From positions 9,176,001-9,240,000 of the forward strand of contig NC_046680.1 in the NCBI RefSeq assembly GCF_009870125.1: DNA of 64,000 nt. The letters run 5' to 3'. This document shows, piece by piece, positions 1-12,977 of this stretch (within the stretch, counting starts at the first letter, position 1; each line of letters opens with the position of its first letter). Origin of the DNA: Drosophila pseudoobscura. Its lineage: Eukaryota > Arthropoda > Insecta > Diptera > Drosophilidae. Made by a program: the position numbers and the translations under genes. The notes below the pieces were generated by a model that saw only the letters and a list, made by a program, of their open reading frames with translations, ran no database searches and was not told the DNA's origin.

Positions 1-1890
1 GCAAGCCAGTGAAGCCAGTGACTTCTAACATGACATTAGAGAGAGTTCCTTAAAGCCAGAGGATGAACAGGGTCAATTCTCTTAGAAATAAACTTGTTTA
101 CTTTCGAAACTGAACATCGATCCACCTGAAAGGGTATGTTAATCTTCGGCTCTCAGGAAATTCTTCCCACATATTATTGTTTCCCTGTTCATGTATGGCC
201 ATCCATCACATTTATTTAATTTTCCTTCGGCTCCTCTGAATGTGATTTCGGAAGAGGTCTTGGCGTGTCTGGATTTGCATGGCTCTGCCGAATATTTTCC
301 CCCTCGTTTATTTATTCTTTCGAATTATGCGCTAAGCGGAGCTCGCCAGTGATTGATTGGCCGGCGGGAAGTGGGACTGGAAGTGGTAGTGGAAGTGAAA
401 ACAAGGCAAGACAAATCCTCCAGTGTCAGGCCGATTGCCCCCGCCCCTTGGAGGCGCTTGGAAGCTCTGAAACTCACGTAAAGCCAGTCATACAAATATT
501 TCACCAAACAATAAAAAACGAGCCAAAAAACGGCAGACGAAATAACAGAACGTTGTAGGTCATGTGTCATTCGCAGAGTCCTTAGTTCCGCTCCTCCTCC
601 CGGTTCTGTTCTCGATCCCGGTCCTGGTTCTCCTCCGCTCTCCTCCGCTCTCTTGTTTAGTTTAGTTTTGTTTCGCCTCGTGGCTCATGACTCGTGTTGC
701 ATGTGGCATGTTTGTTTGCACTCAGCGGGAAGTGCTCGGGGGATTCAAACTTTAACACAGAATATTTTGTACCATGCCACGGGTCTGAAATTGAATATTT
801 AATTTCTGCTTTGTCGCCAGTGCTTTGATACAAATTTTTCCGAGGAGTGGGGTGGGGGACAGAGTGGGCCGTTAATTAAATTCCATTCCTCGCAAATATT
901 TTAGACAGCTTGTGCACAAAAGAGACTCAAATGCTTTGGCGGTTCAGGCACATGAAGAGTGCATTTTTTCATTATTTTCGGTGTCAAGTCGAAGTGTTGG
1001 TGAAGCCACAGAAAAAAAATAAAAATTAAGGAATTTTATAACAAAAAAAAAAGGTGAAGGAGAAGGAGAAGAACTTTGCTCATTTCGATATATTAGCTAG
1101 AGAAAAAGTTGACTATTTTTAAAAACTTTTGAATAGAAAACTTTTTAATGACAAGTTTTTTTGGAATTTCTTTATAACAGAAGTTCCCCAAACCATTAAA
1201 GCTAATAAGCTTTTGCACCAGCAGTTGAATAAAAAGACGAGATGTTTTAAATAAGAGGCACAATTTATGGTTCGATTGAGACCGACGTATGTACATATGT
1301 AAAAATGTATATTGCAGTTTATTGATAGACGAAAGCGAATGTGTGTATGTTGCTATGTGTGGGAACGAACGATGAACAACGATGTGGGCTACGAAGATCA
1401 GCTCGAGACTGAGCACGACCAACCAAGCGCACCGAATGGTTCGTGCCCTAACGAAAAAGCGCCAGAGAAAGAGAGCGCTGCCGCAGCTCGCTTGGGCTGT
1501 AGCTAAGCCGAGAGCGAACGATAGTTAGAGCGCGAGAGAACTGCATGTACGAAGCGGGTGGGCAGAGGGGCGAGAGAACGGTTATGCGGTTGAACAAACA
1601 AGCAGTGGGCACTGCAAGCAGTACTCTGCACCTTTGGCTATTTTTTGAGGAGTTTGTTGACTAATATCGGGCTGGGACAGCCTTCCACCCATATTTTCCC
1701 ATCAAAGAACAAAAGGAAAAGCCAATCTCTTCTGTTTTTTTCCCTCTCACTGCCATTTGCCCATCGCTTGAGCCTTCCGGCTCTGACCCCGACGCCTACT
1801 TGATGCCACTTAATTAAATTGGATGCTTCACAGAAAAAGAAAAAAACGAGGGGGAACGTTGTGAGTTGCTGCGGACACCGCAACTCTACG
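1..1890. other. Noncoding AT-rich spacer, probably intron of the 12.9-kb gene
   Basis: No convincing coding exon is visible. Open frames here are short, lack family resemblance and overlap on both strands. A purine-rich stretch (about 1050-1075) and a patch rich in GAGAG and GAGCG words (about 1455-1600) are the only compositional features. If the minus-strand gene starting at 12977 continues to the left, this is intronic DNA; that is inference. Confidence 0.5.
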
Positions 1891-1891
1891 G

Positions 1892-2977
1892 TTATACCCG
1901 ATACTAAGTCAGTATGGCTCTCCTCCGGCAGACGCCGCTAATATTAAGCGACACGACAAAGAGTGCGTGCGAGAGAGACAGAAAATCAGTCTGAGCGTGA
2001 CGTCGGGCGCTGCGTAGCCACTGCAAATTGATTTGTTCCTTTTGGCTATAAAAATGATCTGATCTGATCCAGATTCAGCAATCTAATAGATATGGTCGTT
2101 ATCTATGATTCTGCGTTTTTAGTTTTCTCAAATCTGCAATATTGTGGATGCAACAGATTTTCGTCCTTTGTGGGGGCGGATGGGGGTGGGGCGAAATTCT
2201 GAGATATACGTTTTATAGTGACATCTTAAAGGAGTGTGTGTACCAAATTTGGTTACTCTAGCCTTAATAGTCTCTGAGATTTGTGGTTGCCTCAGATTTT
2301 CGTCCTTTGCGGGGGCGATGTGGGGGGTGGCGAAATTTGGACAGGAAACGGTCAAGGTCCGATATCACAGGAGTGTGGATACCAAATTTGGTTGCTCTGG
2401 CTTTTATAGGTTCTGAGATCCTTGAACTCATATTTTACAATTGGCAAAACCGACCATGAAACCTGTGTGTTAGAGTGAGACAGAGCGAGAAAGAGTGAAA
2501 TTGTTTTCGTGATTCTGGCTGTAATAATTATACGATCTGGTTCAGATTTTGCACTCTAGAAGATATAGTCATCTTCTACGCTTCTACGTTTTTAGTTTTC
2601 TCGTATCGTCGAAATTGTGGATGCCACAGATTTTCGCCCTTTGTGGGGGCGGAAGTGGGCGGGGCAAAGTTTTGAATAATTTTTGGAGCAGTGACATATC
2701 ACAGAAGTCTGGATCCAAAACATCGTTGCTCTAGCTCTTATAGTCTTTGAGCATTAGGCGCTGAAGGGGACGGACAGACGGACAGACGGACAGACGGACG
2801 GACGGACAGACGGACAGACGGACAGACAGACAGGGCTCAATCGACTCGGCTATTGATGCTGATCAAGAATATATATACTTTATAGGGTCGGAAACGATTC
2901 CTTCTGGACGTTACACACATCCACTTTTACCACAAATCTAATATACCCCAATACTCATTTTGAGTATCGGGTATAAA
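1892..2977. mobile_element. Non-autonomous DNA-transposon-like element with terminal inverted repeats
   Basis: The element begins with TTATACCCGATACT at 1892-1905 and ends with the exact reverse complement at 2963-2976, a perfect 14-bp terminal inverted repeat. It is flanked by near-identical 10-mers, AACTCTACGG at 882-891 past 1000 (1882-1891) and AACTCAACGG at 2978-2987, which look like a target-site duplication. Inside are degenerate tandem units of about 135-140 bp (2142-2280, 2281-2419, 2615-2752), each with a TTGTGG...CAGATTTTCG core. A (GACAGACG)n-type microsatellite follows at 2768-2832. No long open frame is present, so it would be non-autonomous. Similar sequence ending in GGTCGGAAACG... 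is familiar from fly introns, but I do not assign a named family. Confidence 0.7.
2768..2832 (+). repeat. GGACAGAC-type microsatellite inside the transposable element
   Basis: A run of 8-bp and 4-bp units alternating GGACAGAC and GGACGGAC lies directly upstream of the element's conserved right arm. It probably varies in length between copies. Confidence 0.85.
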
Positions 2978-5900
2978 AACTCAACGGCTCCGAAAAAAAA
3001 CGAAGCGAAAATCCAACAAAAAGTCCCATCCTACTGTCAACACTTAATCATGAAGATTTAAAGCCTCAGAAAGAGAGCGAGCGATGAAGCTCAGAGTACG
3101 AGTCCGAGTTGTATAGTGAAAAAAAATCGAAGTAAACATGGAATGTGGAAACTTTTAATTGCCGTTCTATGTAGATGTGTAGGAGAATATGTAGAGTACA
3201 TTATAATAAAATCAAATATGCCAGTGTTGCGGCATCAATTTTAAGCTGATTAGATGCAAATGGCTGTGATAAAGATAAAAATACCGAATCAATATCAAAC
3301 TAAGTCGTTACCAGTCCTCCTCCTGCGCCTCCGCCTCCGCCTCCTGGCAGCCTACGACAATGACACTTCAAAACAAACTACAGAACGGAAGAGAAAAAAA
3401 AAATAAAATGGCAAATCCCGAGCAGATTTGATGTTATTTTTATGTTCAAACTAGGGGCCGACGGATGGGGAGGGGGAGTGTGACGACGGAGCACACAAAA
3501 GTCTTATTTATTCATGGGCACGGAGGAAGTACTGGTGTGGACGTCAGCAGGAGTCAGCAACTAAGATGTGTACCGCCCCCACTGGATGCGGGGAAATACT
3601 TCTTTTACGAGCACTATCGAAATATGTCCCAGATTTTGATGGCCCTGGCAACACACCTGCGAGTCGTAAACCGTGACAACTGACATCCCAGTCGCAGTGA
3701 AGCGACGGATAAATTCAAAATTCCATCTCACTTATTAGTCGATTTAAAAAAGTAAAACAATTATATACATTTAATATCCCCAAGCCCAAAGTCCAAAGAA
3801 AGAATTACCTTTTGCTCTCCTTTGAGAATGCTCAGCACAAAACTCGGGCAAACTATTGGCTCGCTTTACTTCACTATATTTCAAATATTCTCAATGGCGC
3901 GCACTTTCCTTTTCTGGGAGTTATGGGGCTTGCTTTCCGAAGGGAACCTATTGAACCGAACGCTTCGCTGGATTTGTGAAACTGGCCTCGTTTGAGCCTG
4001 TGAATTTGGTTAAAAACGTATATCGTGTGGCTCTGTTAGCACTCTTCGGGCCAATGTTAACTGCCATTGACTGAGAAACGTTGAGGAAACCCGTCCGAAA
4101 GTAGGTCTCCTCGAAGGAACGAGTGGGAATTTACGTGGAACACTTTGAGTGAAGTTCTGAACAGCTTTTCCCCAGATATAAATCCTCTTAAGCTTGGGAG
4201 AGCTTTGACAGAAAGTTCCCAGTATTTATTTGAATGCGAAAATCGATGCCATAAATACCTGTTGTTGTTTTTTGAAATTGATTGTTGATTTTGGTAAAAT
4301 GTTAAATGCCAATAATTACCTGTAAATAAATAAATCATATGCAAATCAGTTGACAACATAACGGTTAGCAGCTCATCGGAGCACACACACTGAACACACA
4401 AATAACGGTTAATAATTGTGTAACAAAGGGATTTTATAGATACGATACGATACATAGGAAGGAATAGCAAGGCAAGCTTTGGTTAGTTATGGAAGAGAGT
4501 AGGTGAGAGAGCGAAAGCTTTCACGGGAGCTTTCTCGCTTCGGAAAAGTGTTGCCAGCTAGAAGTTAAATTTTGAATTTCAAAAAGAGCTTTTACAGCCC
4601 GTTCGGTAATTATTTAGACGACAGAAAACATGCCAATTAATTATATTTATAATTTTTAATTTGATATAGGTATGTATGTATGTTTGTATGTAGTTCAGAG
4701 TTAGAAAAGCTAAGGAAAAGGTGTACAAAACGTGCAAAGATCCTATACGTTGGCTACTTTAACAAAGAGTTCAACACTTTTGGTTAGTATTAACATCACA
4801 ACTGCAACACATCGAGAACAGTAATAACAGCAACTAACACACAGATACATAACTACATATCTACATATGTATGTATGTATGTATGTAAACCATATGTAAC
4901 AGGACGTGCTCGCTAGCTAAGACAAATATTGGATAGACTTTCACTTGGTTGCTGCTATCGCCGGAAAAGCTCTAGCCACAACAGCGATAATCTTTGGCTA
5001 ATTCACACACACCGGTTGACGGACTGGTTGTTGGCTAAAACGAATTAACATCGAATTTAAAATCGAGATCCAAATTTTTCAACGGATTTCGACGGAATTT
5101 CTGGCTGCCATGGTGATGGTGGTGATGTGGTATGTGTATCTCCAACTCCGGTTCTGCGTCGGTTCAGGTTCAGGTTCGGGTTCGGGTTTCGTTTATTAAT
5201 AGTTTTTGCAATCATTTATCAAATTTATGTGTGAGTAGAGATAAATACAGAAGAGAAACCATTAAAAAGACCATCAATAATATGGAAATTTATTATCTTT
5301 CAATATATATTTTGGCTTATGTGAGTCGTATGCATTCAGAGAGCGAAAGAGTGAGGGCGAGTTGGAATTGCTTAATGAAGTAGGTGAATTAAATGTGTAT
5401 TGAAGCAGAGTGAAAGTCAGGGAACAGATGCACATTCACAGTCACATTGACAAGACACACGCAATCATAAATGTTAGAAATGAATATCCGGCGTATACGC
5501 AATATTTGCTTATACCACTCAATTTTCTCTAAACACGCAGTCCGCCCCCACCCTCGCCCACTCTTCCACCCCATCAGCACTCCGGCAATATCATAAATTT
5601 TCAGCTAATTTCCCGCACACAAAACTTTTTAATCATATAAATAGCAATAAAGTGCGAGTCCTTGGGGAGCGCGAAAAGTTTCCCCGTCGAGAGGGGCTAC
5701 AAATAGTGCGGCAAAGGCACAATGGAGGAATGAAATCGGAAGTCAAGTCTGCCATTTGGCTTATGAGTGTCTGGGAAGTGAAGAGCTCTCCTCGGCTCCT
5801 GGGGAAGTTATGTAATAAAGAAATCCTGAAGTGGAGTTTCCAAAGTTGAGCCCGAGCCAAGTATCCAAGAAAAGTTTGAGCACCTGACAAGTGGATTTGC

Positions 5901-7095
5901 TAACTGAATAATGAATTATGAAATTCCTAATGTCTTAGTAAAAAGGTTTCAAAAAGGGAAGGTATGCGTGGGATATTTCCTTGATCCAAAAATGTTCCGA
6001 GCTCCCGTGGACTAAAGGGAAAACAAGTATGTAAATTGGGAAACAGTGTATTCGCCTAAACCTCTTTTAGTTCTGCCTTTTCTGGCCCCACAAAAATGGG
6101 AGTTAAACTTTTATAGTTTCTCCATTCATTTGCCACTCTAGCCTGCAAACAAGTTTTCCCATCGTCTTGTCCAATAAATTTCGAAACAGTATCGATTATA
6201 TGATTATGTATAAGTTTGCCTGCGGCCAGGCTTTAGAAATTTCATTATGGAATCAGCTTGGGCCCCAGCCATATCCATTTCCCTGTCCTGTTCAAGCCGC
6301 CAGTCAAAAACATAAAAGCATTTTGAGCCAAGCTGCCAATGACACGGCCCAAGTATACACTCACAGACGCACACTCACACACACAAAGGACAAAGTAAAG
6401 TCTGCTGAAAGTTAGACATCGCATAGACAGACGCCGGCCTGGCCTGGCCTGCCCCAACTTGTTTCCACCAAAACTTTTAATCAGCCCCAAAAAAGAGCAG
6501 AAGGAAAGTTGTTGGCATCGCCTTCTTTTGGGCGCACAATTATAGTAGAATTTTCCATATAAAAAAAAAACATAATCAACGTAATTGCATACGGAATATG
6601 GTATGCACAATGAAAAGAAGCCAAAATGGAAAGGCTTGAAGACCAAACACAAAGCCGGAAAAGGAAGCGGTGGCGATATTCGACCTTTTGCTACCCTACA
6701 GGAAAACATAATTTTATGTGAGAGAGATAGATTAAGAAGGAGAAAGAGAGAGAAAAAGTTGATGATGGTATGAAATAATCTTGAATTTTAGGCCCATCAG
6801 GAAGCTCTACTTATCAGCCCCGTCAGGGTATCAGAAGTTATTCCTAGGATACTCCAGTCGCTGCTTGAAAAGTCCAAAGGGAAGTTCCTGATCGCAGTTG
6901 ATGATATAACTTTTGTTTCTCCGAATGAAGCCAGGCAGAAAGTGGACCCAACGCAGACACCCCTCTCTCAAAGGCCTACAAGGAATGTTAAAATACTACG
7001 AAAGAGGGTTAAAGCGGCGCCAAGTTTATTGTTCGGGTGTCGCAAAACATAACATTCCCGCTGTATTGGTGTTATATGCTCGATTGAACCTTTAT

Positions 7096-7120
7096 GGGGC
7101 ATGGGGAATGGGGCATGGGG
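7096..7120 (+). other. Perfect four-tract G-quadruplex motif
   Basis: Four GGGG tracts (7096-7099, 7103-7106, 7110-7113, 7117-7120) are separated by three 3-base loops (CAT, AAT, CAT). This fits the strictest quadruplex definition on the plus strand. No gene overlaps it. Confidence 0.75.
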
Positions 7121-10100
7121 CAGCGACTGTCGCTGGGCTTGTTGTTTATACCGCTGCTGCTCGTAATACAATCAATTTCCGCTTTGTTTGTCAAGAAAAC
7201 TTGATGGAGGAGATGTGGGAGAGTGGCTCGGTGTTTTTACTTGGTTTTTTTTTTGTGTTTTGTTCCGTCTTCCTGTTGTGTACGGAGCGGCAGCGGCGGC
7301 GGAAGCAACAGCTCAGCTGCCAATACTGTTCAAACATGACGTATACGTATACGTAATATGCTACCCCCAATTACCGCTCGCCACACTTGCCCCAACGTTG
7401 TTAAGTACAGAGCACACAGTTTTTAATTAAATTTTGTATTCCCTGATAAATACATATATACTAGTGTACATATGTGTATGTGTAATATCCATTATCATCT
7501 TTGAGCATAACAATGGATGGCACTTCATTAGTCGCCAGTTCGGCTGCTCTGGGCCATTTTATTGGGTCGTTGGCTGTAGGATGAGGCATTGGCTTTGTGC
7601 AATTAGCCTTTATGTTGTGTGCTCTTGATTAGGACGCCGTGCGCCACATAAGTAGGGCAGACACAAAAGACATTTACAATTTGGAAAGCTCTTCACTGTC
7701 TGCTGCGTGCCTGAAATTGTTGTTCGGGTTATTTATGCTCGAACTCTTCCTTGGGGTTCAAACTAGTTTTTTTTTTTTTGTTCCCGAGACAGTTATTAAT
7801 AAGAAATTCGAACCTGATTTGGGGGAAACCTTGGCCCAAATTGAAACTGAAATCAAGAACAGGGCAAAGGCCAAAGCAATCAATCGGGTGGTTTGTACGT
7901 AATCAAAAACTTATCAATTTACTGGGGCTCCCTAATGAGGGAGTATTATGTTGTACCTACATACGAAATTATATTTACTGCCGTTTATTTATTTCCCAAA
8001 CGAATTTGCTTATAAATATTTCATTTGCACGGAATACTATTGTTAAACCGATGCGGCATAATCGCAGCTAATTATTCACAGCCCAAACGAATTCCCTTCG
8101 CCTGTATGCTCCGTCCAGGATATCCCAGATATGCTCGTATCTGTATGAATACAAATTTTATGCGCATATATTTGCGTCAAGTGACAAATGCCAGACAAAA
8201 GAGAGCTCGGAGATGTGTCAGACTGTACTGATAGGCATCATAAATAATGCGAGGCATATCAATTGCTCTATAATAAATTTATAAGCGAGTCCCCAGAGCC
8301 GGCGTAACCAAATTCAGGAGGTTCTTCTGGCCAAGGAAATCTATGGAATTTCGCTCTGCTGCTAGGGTGAACCATTACGATAAACCTATGAGATATGGCT
8401 TCCCAAAAAAGAGGCAAGTCCCCATCCCATCTCCTTAGCTGCGGTGGCAAAAGTTCTAAAGAGAAAGTGTGAAAAGTAGGAAACCCAAAGACCAGAACGA
8501 GTAAAAGTTTGCTAGAAATTTGTTTAAGAAATAGAAAAAGAAAACAAAGAATACGTAGAGAAATGAATACAAGGACAAGCCAGCCAAGGCGAGTCCAAGG
8601 ACAAGTAAAAGAAATACGAAATACGAGTGCCATTAATCCGCAAATCCTTTTCATCCCAATAAGCGAAATCCATTCGGGGAACACAGACAGAGAACCTCAC
8701 AGAAAACACAAAGGCAGCATCAACAGTCGTTGCGGAAATACAGAGCAATGACAATACGAGTAATAACGAGTCAACCTGAACCCAAAGCTTCGGAGCTTGT
8801 GGGTTTCGGATAGGATGGAGTCCCATCCGCCTTCGTGGAGTCCCAGAAAAATCTCAATTTATCATTTCCTTTGGTGGGGCGCCGCAAATTGCAGAGCTTA
8901 GGAAATGCTTTGCGCGTCTGTTTTAAAAGGCATTTTATCAGAGCGTCCACACAGACATTAAGGCGGACGAGCACGGACACCCACAAACACATACAGATAT
9001 GCCATTAATGTCCCCTGCCCCTCACGAACAGTGGTATGCATAATGTCAGCCATGGCGCCGACATTCTTTAGTCTGTAGTCGGACAAAAATATTAAATAAC
9101 ATTCGGGCACGCATCTGTGGCGCTTGGCCGGCACTTTAATGCCACCCGAGTGTCCAATTTTTTATGCATTTAGTTCGTGTATAAATGCCGCACCTCTCTC
9201 CCTTGGACTGTTCATATTGGTGGGCAAGGCCATTGCCAAAAGAGAAGTATTTTTAGGCCAGACCAATCCTCTTCTCTGCCCAAAATTGATATTAATGCGT
9301 TGGGACCAACGTGGCGTATACGTGTTATTGATATAGCTTCCTGTGCGCACCAAATGGGCTGTGAACGTTCTGCTAAATTTGAATTTTAATGTTTTTGACT
9401 TGTTCAATTTAATGTCCCTTCCTTCTACGTATGTATGCATGTATGTGTTGGTGTGAAAATACTTTATTGCCATGGATTTTCCGTTCTATTGCTTTGTCAA
9501 CCAACCATCCTTGATCGTACCCGCATATTCTGAACAAACAGCTCATCAACTCAACGGAGGCACACCTCAGCGCGGGAATTGCGCTAATTACACTGACAAG
9601 AGCCACGCACATCATCAACACGGACAGTGGCACGACACGACGCAACAAATACGCCCTGACCGACCACACCCTCAAAAGAACGAAAGCAAACAGTGTGCCT
9701 ATATCAGGTGGAAATCATTTGTTCAATAAATCAAATTGACTCCTGTCGGCGGCGAGTAGAACACTGTATTTACTCTCAATTAGTTCAACATTAGCAAGAC
9801 ATTCCGCACAGCAAACAAGTTGTAGATTCATAGCAGAGAGCCACACCTAGTATAAATTTCCATTTTCTAATTGAAAACGTTTTAGACTTGGCTCCAGAAT
9901 AGGCAAAAAATTAATTAAAATTATGCAAATATTCACCATACGCCCCGTTGGGCGACAATCTTTTTGAGCTGCTGCAAATGGGGAGCATGTCTTTCAGTGA
10001 AATCTGCTTTGCTATACGCCATAGCAAACCGTAAAGCATATGGCTAGGAATTTACTACAACTGATAACTGACTAAGGAAAGGACATTATTATGATATGCA

Positions 10101-11491
10101 GTAATCTTGGTTAAAGGCACCTACAATTTACCCAAATGAACAACGACTTTACACTTAAGATCGTAAATCGTTCCCTGCAGAGCATCTCTTAGTCTCAATT
10201 GCCTCTCATTCACACGACCATGAATACGGCTGGCTGTTTGGTTTAATTGCCTGTCTAGAGAAGCAACAACAATGGCCCGGGCGGAGCACAAACACTGGCT
10301 GGGACTTATTTGCATTTCACATTAGGCTGAGGCGGCTGAAAGCGGCTTTGTAGAGCTTAGCATGTCCTGACAGGACCTAACCCATCTCCCCCGTTTATTG
10401 GGGCGTAGGCCATGCGTGGCGCATGAGCTGACATCTTTATTCGCAATTTATACGCGTATCCTGCCGGGCCTATCCTCAATTGCCAGGTAATTGCGTCTGG
10501 GCGTGGCCCCGTCGTCGGCGAGTCCATAAAGATAGGGAATTAACATCGTCATCAGCATTTCCTAATTAGTTGACAGGCCACAAAAAATCCGAGTTGAGCA
10601 AACTCGGCAGCGCTGGCTCGGCCATTTGCGGATTTATGTTTTCAATTTATTTTCAGTTGCAGCTAAAAGGAAGCTCGTAAAACGGCGAGAAGAGGCGCGG
10701 ATTGGAGAGGGTAGGTGTGGAATGCAGTCTACGTGTTTGTAATATGAAATACATTTTTTGTTTGCCCAAAATGCGGAGGCTGTTTTATGGTTGATTTGGG
10801 TTCCGCCCCGATTTTCTTTAGTTCGTTTTTATGCTTTGAGTGTTCTTCTGCTGCTCTTTTTTATGCCACTGCGGCGGAATATCAAGAAGTTGTAGAGACA
10901 GATACAGAAAGAGAAATGTTGCGAAAGTTTAGTACTTATAGTAAGCTGAATCCCAAGGACACAGAGGACTGGGAATGTCTGGCAAATATTTACCGAAAAC
11001 CACTCAAGAAATGGAAAATTCGCAAGAAGTTCTAGAACTTCAGCAGCAACAGCAGGAGAAACCCACAGAAATGTATCGCAAATTTGCGTACATTATTTTC
11101 CTTGGAATCCTCCTTGAGATTGCTTCGAACTTAGCCACATCAAAGGCATTCATTCATCAAGTACTAATTAGCCGAGGAAGCCCGTAATTGAGAACCATGA
11201 AAATTCTCAGCAGCGAAAGGAAATCGTTTCTTCGGATGCCATTAAAATATACGAAGGTATGGAGACAAAATGTAATTTTGGCATATTAAAAGCCACATCA
11301 GTACCAAGAAAAACACTCACAAGGAACGCTGGAGCAACAGCAGGAAAATTGGTAAGCAATAATCATAATTTGTGGCATTAACGGGGCGGAAGTTTCTGGG
11401 TAAGTTTGCACGTTTTCCCCAATAAAACCCAACCCGGACCAGCGTTGATAAAGTGTCGCTAAACAATTTATCAGCACCACCACCCCACCCA

Positions 11492-11526
11492 GGGGAACTT
11501 AGCAGGGGCAGGGGCAGGGGCATGGG
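11492..11526 (+). other. Second G-quadruplex-type cluster
   Basis: GGGG tracts at 11492, 11504, 11511 and 11517 are followed by GGG at 11524. The last four tracts are separated by loops of only 2, 2 and 3 bases. Noncoding context. Confidence 0.65.
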
Positions 11527-12673
11527 TGGTTAGCGGTGTGGAAATGGCAGCCAAACAAACCTCTCCGCCACCGCCGCGAGCACTGCACCTGCCGCAGGGG
11601 AAAACGCGTTGCGGTAATTTATGAGTCATTCTCTGGAAACGCTGTGCGCTTTTTCATATTTTCATTATATCAGCAAAAAGCAAATAAACCGCATAAAACT
11701 TATGAAAAAGAAAAAAGGAAATTGTTTGCGGTTCAGTCTCCCTCGTTTCGAGATTTGCAAATGGCACTAACAGAACTTTTCACTCTTCTGAAGCGAGAAA
11801 CAAGTTTATGAATTTATTCTGGGTTATTTTTAACTAAGTAAACGAAAAATTTGAAATGGTTTTAGTTCTCTCAAGAGAGAATAATAAAGGAATATCCACA
11901 AGGATTGCCATAAATTAAAGTAAATTAAATTACACCCATAGAATTCCCAGTTGGGTGTCTGCTAAACAAGATCCACTTATGTTAACGTATGCTCATTTTA
12001 TTATATTATTCTACACCTTATTATCTCTGTTCTTTCCTCGCAGCCCACAGTAAAAGCTTCTTTCCTTCACAGCCATAATCTCGAATGGCGCCCAGAAAAG
12101 TATGCTATGGAATATGTATTATGATGTTGGGTATATCGCCAGCCATAAAATTATATTCGGGCCACGATTATTAGATAACATAAACGGGAACATGAACTGC
12201 GATAATGTGCATTAGGAGAATCTTGGATCCTGGCCTTTGGCCGAGCCTCGCCTCAGGCCAAAAACGTGGGCCCATCAACGTGGCTGCTACTTAACTAAGT
12301 TAAGAATCTCACACAAATTTGGCATTGGCACATCAAATTCTGGCGTATGTAGTGGAGTGTAATGGAGTGCAGTGTATACAGTATACAGCATACATATACG
12401 TATGCGTGTATGCTTTTTATATGCGTGTATAGTGGAACAATTTATATTTGCGACACCATTAAGCAGGGGGCGGCAAACTGTGATAGAGATGTGCTCACAG
12501 CATGTTGATCTAATAAAAAATAATGAATCCCCTGGACAAGGGATTTCGTTCAATGCTCACACACACAGCACGCAGGCACACACACAGAGAGAATGTTGAA
12601 TAGGTTTAGTTATGAATGTATTGCGTATTGAGGATTAGTGAAGGAAGCGAAATTGAAAGCGCCCCAGCCTTAC

Positions 12674-12977
12674 CTTCGTCCTCATCGTCGTCGAGTTCCG
12701 TGATTGCCGCCTTATCGAAGGGACGATCAATGCCATTTGTTGCTTCGGATGAGGCGCCTCCTCCACCGCCGCCGCCGACGTTCGGCGCCTTGGCATCGCC
12801 ATTGGAGGTAATTGAATTTGATTTGGCGTGATTTGTATGATTGTTTGAGGACTTTGCGGAGGACTGAAGACCTTCGCTCTCCATTTGCGGGGCACTCGGC
12901 TCCGGCTCCCCGTTGCTGACCGCGTCGATGGCGGCGCCATCCTTCGTCTTCAGCTCCTGGCTGGTGTTGCAGCCCAT
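12674..12977 (-). CDS. First coding exon of an N-myristoylated, acidic low-complexity protein (partial)
   Basis: This exon encodes the first 101 residues and one base of the next codon. It starts MGCNTSQE, a good N-myristoylation signal (Gly2, Ser6) with Cys3 as a likely palmitoylation site, so membrane anchoring is predicted. The remainder is low-complexity: Ser/Asn-rich, a Gly7 run, then an acidic ELDDDEDEG end. The exon stops at a consensus donor (GAAG|GTAAGG; GT at 12673-12672) in phase 1, so the gene continues to the left on the minus strand. No later exon could be identified in the 12.6 kb available, implying a very long intron. The promoter side (about 13.0-13.7 kb) is GAGA-rich. The family is unrecognised; a small membrane-tethered adaptor or kinase-anchoring protein is possible but unproven. 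Confidence 0.75.

Larger units (their letters stand above)
2990..12600. other. Long noncoding region, probably first intron of the 12.9-kb gene
   Basis: No supported exon was found in about 9.6 kb. The sequence is AT-rich with scattered microsatellites: TATG repeats at 4867-4886, CACA-rich DNA near 6360-6385, GATA/GAGA-type runs near 6720-6755. Two tightly spaced G-tract clusters (7096-7120 and 11492-11526) could form G-quadruplexes. Blocks such as 10430-10570 carry several TAATTG/TTTAT homeodomain-type words and could be enhancers, but single-sequence inspection cannot show this. Confidence 0.5.

Noticed and set aside
8524-8826. Minus-strand 100-codon frame with a signal-peptide-like hydrophobic stretch
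   Set aside because: No family resemblance, overlapping open frames on the other strand, no splice or promoter support; likely chance.
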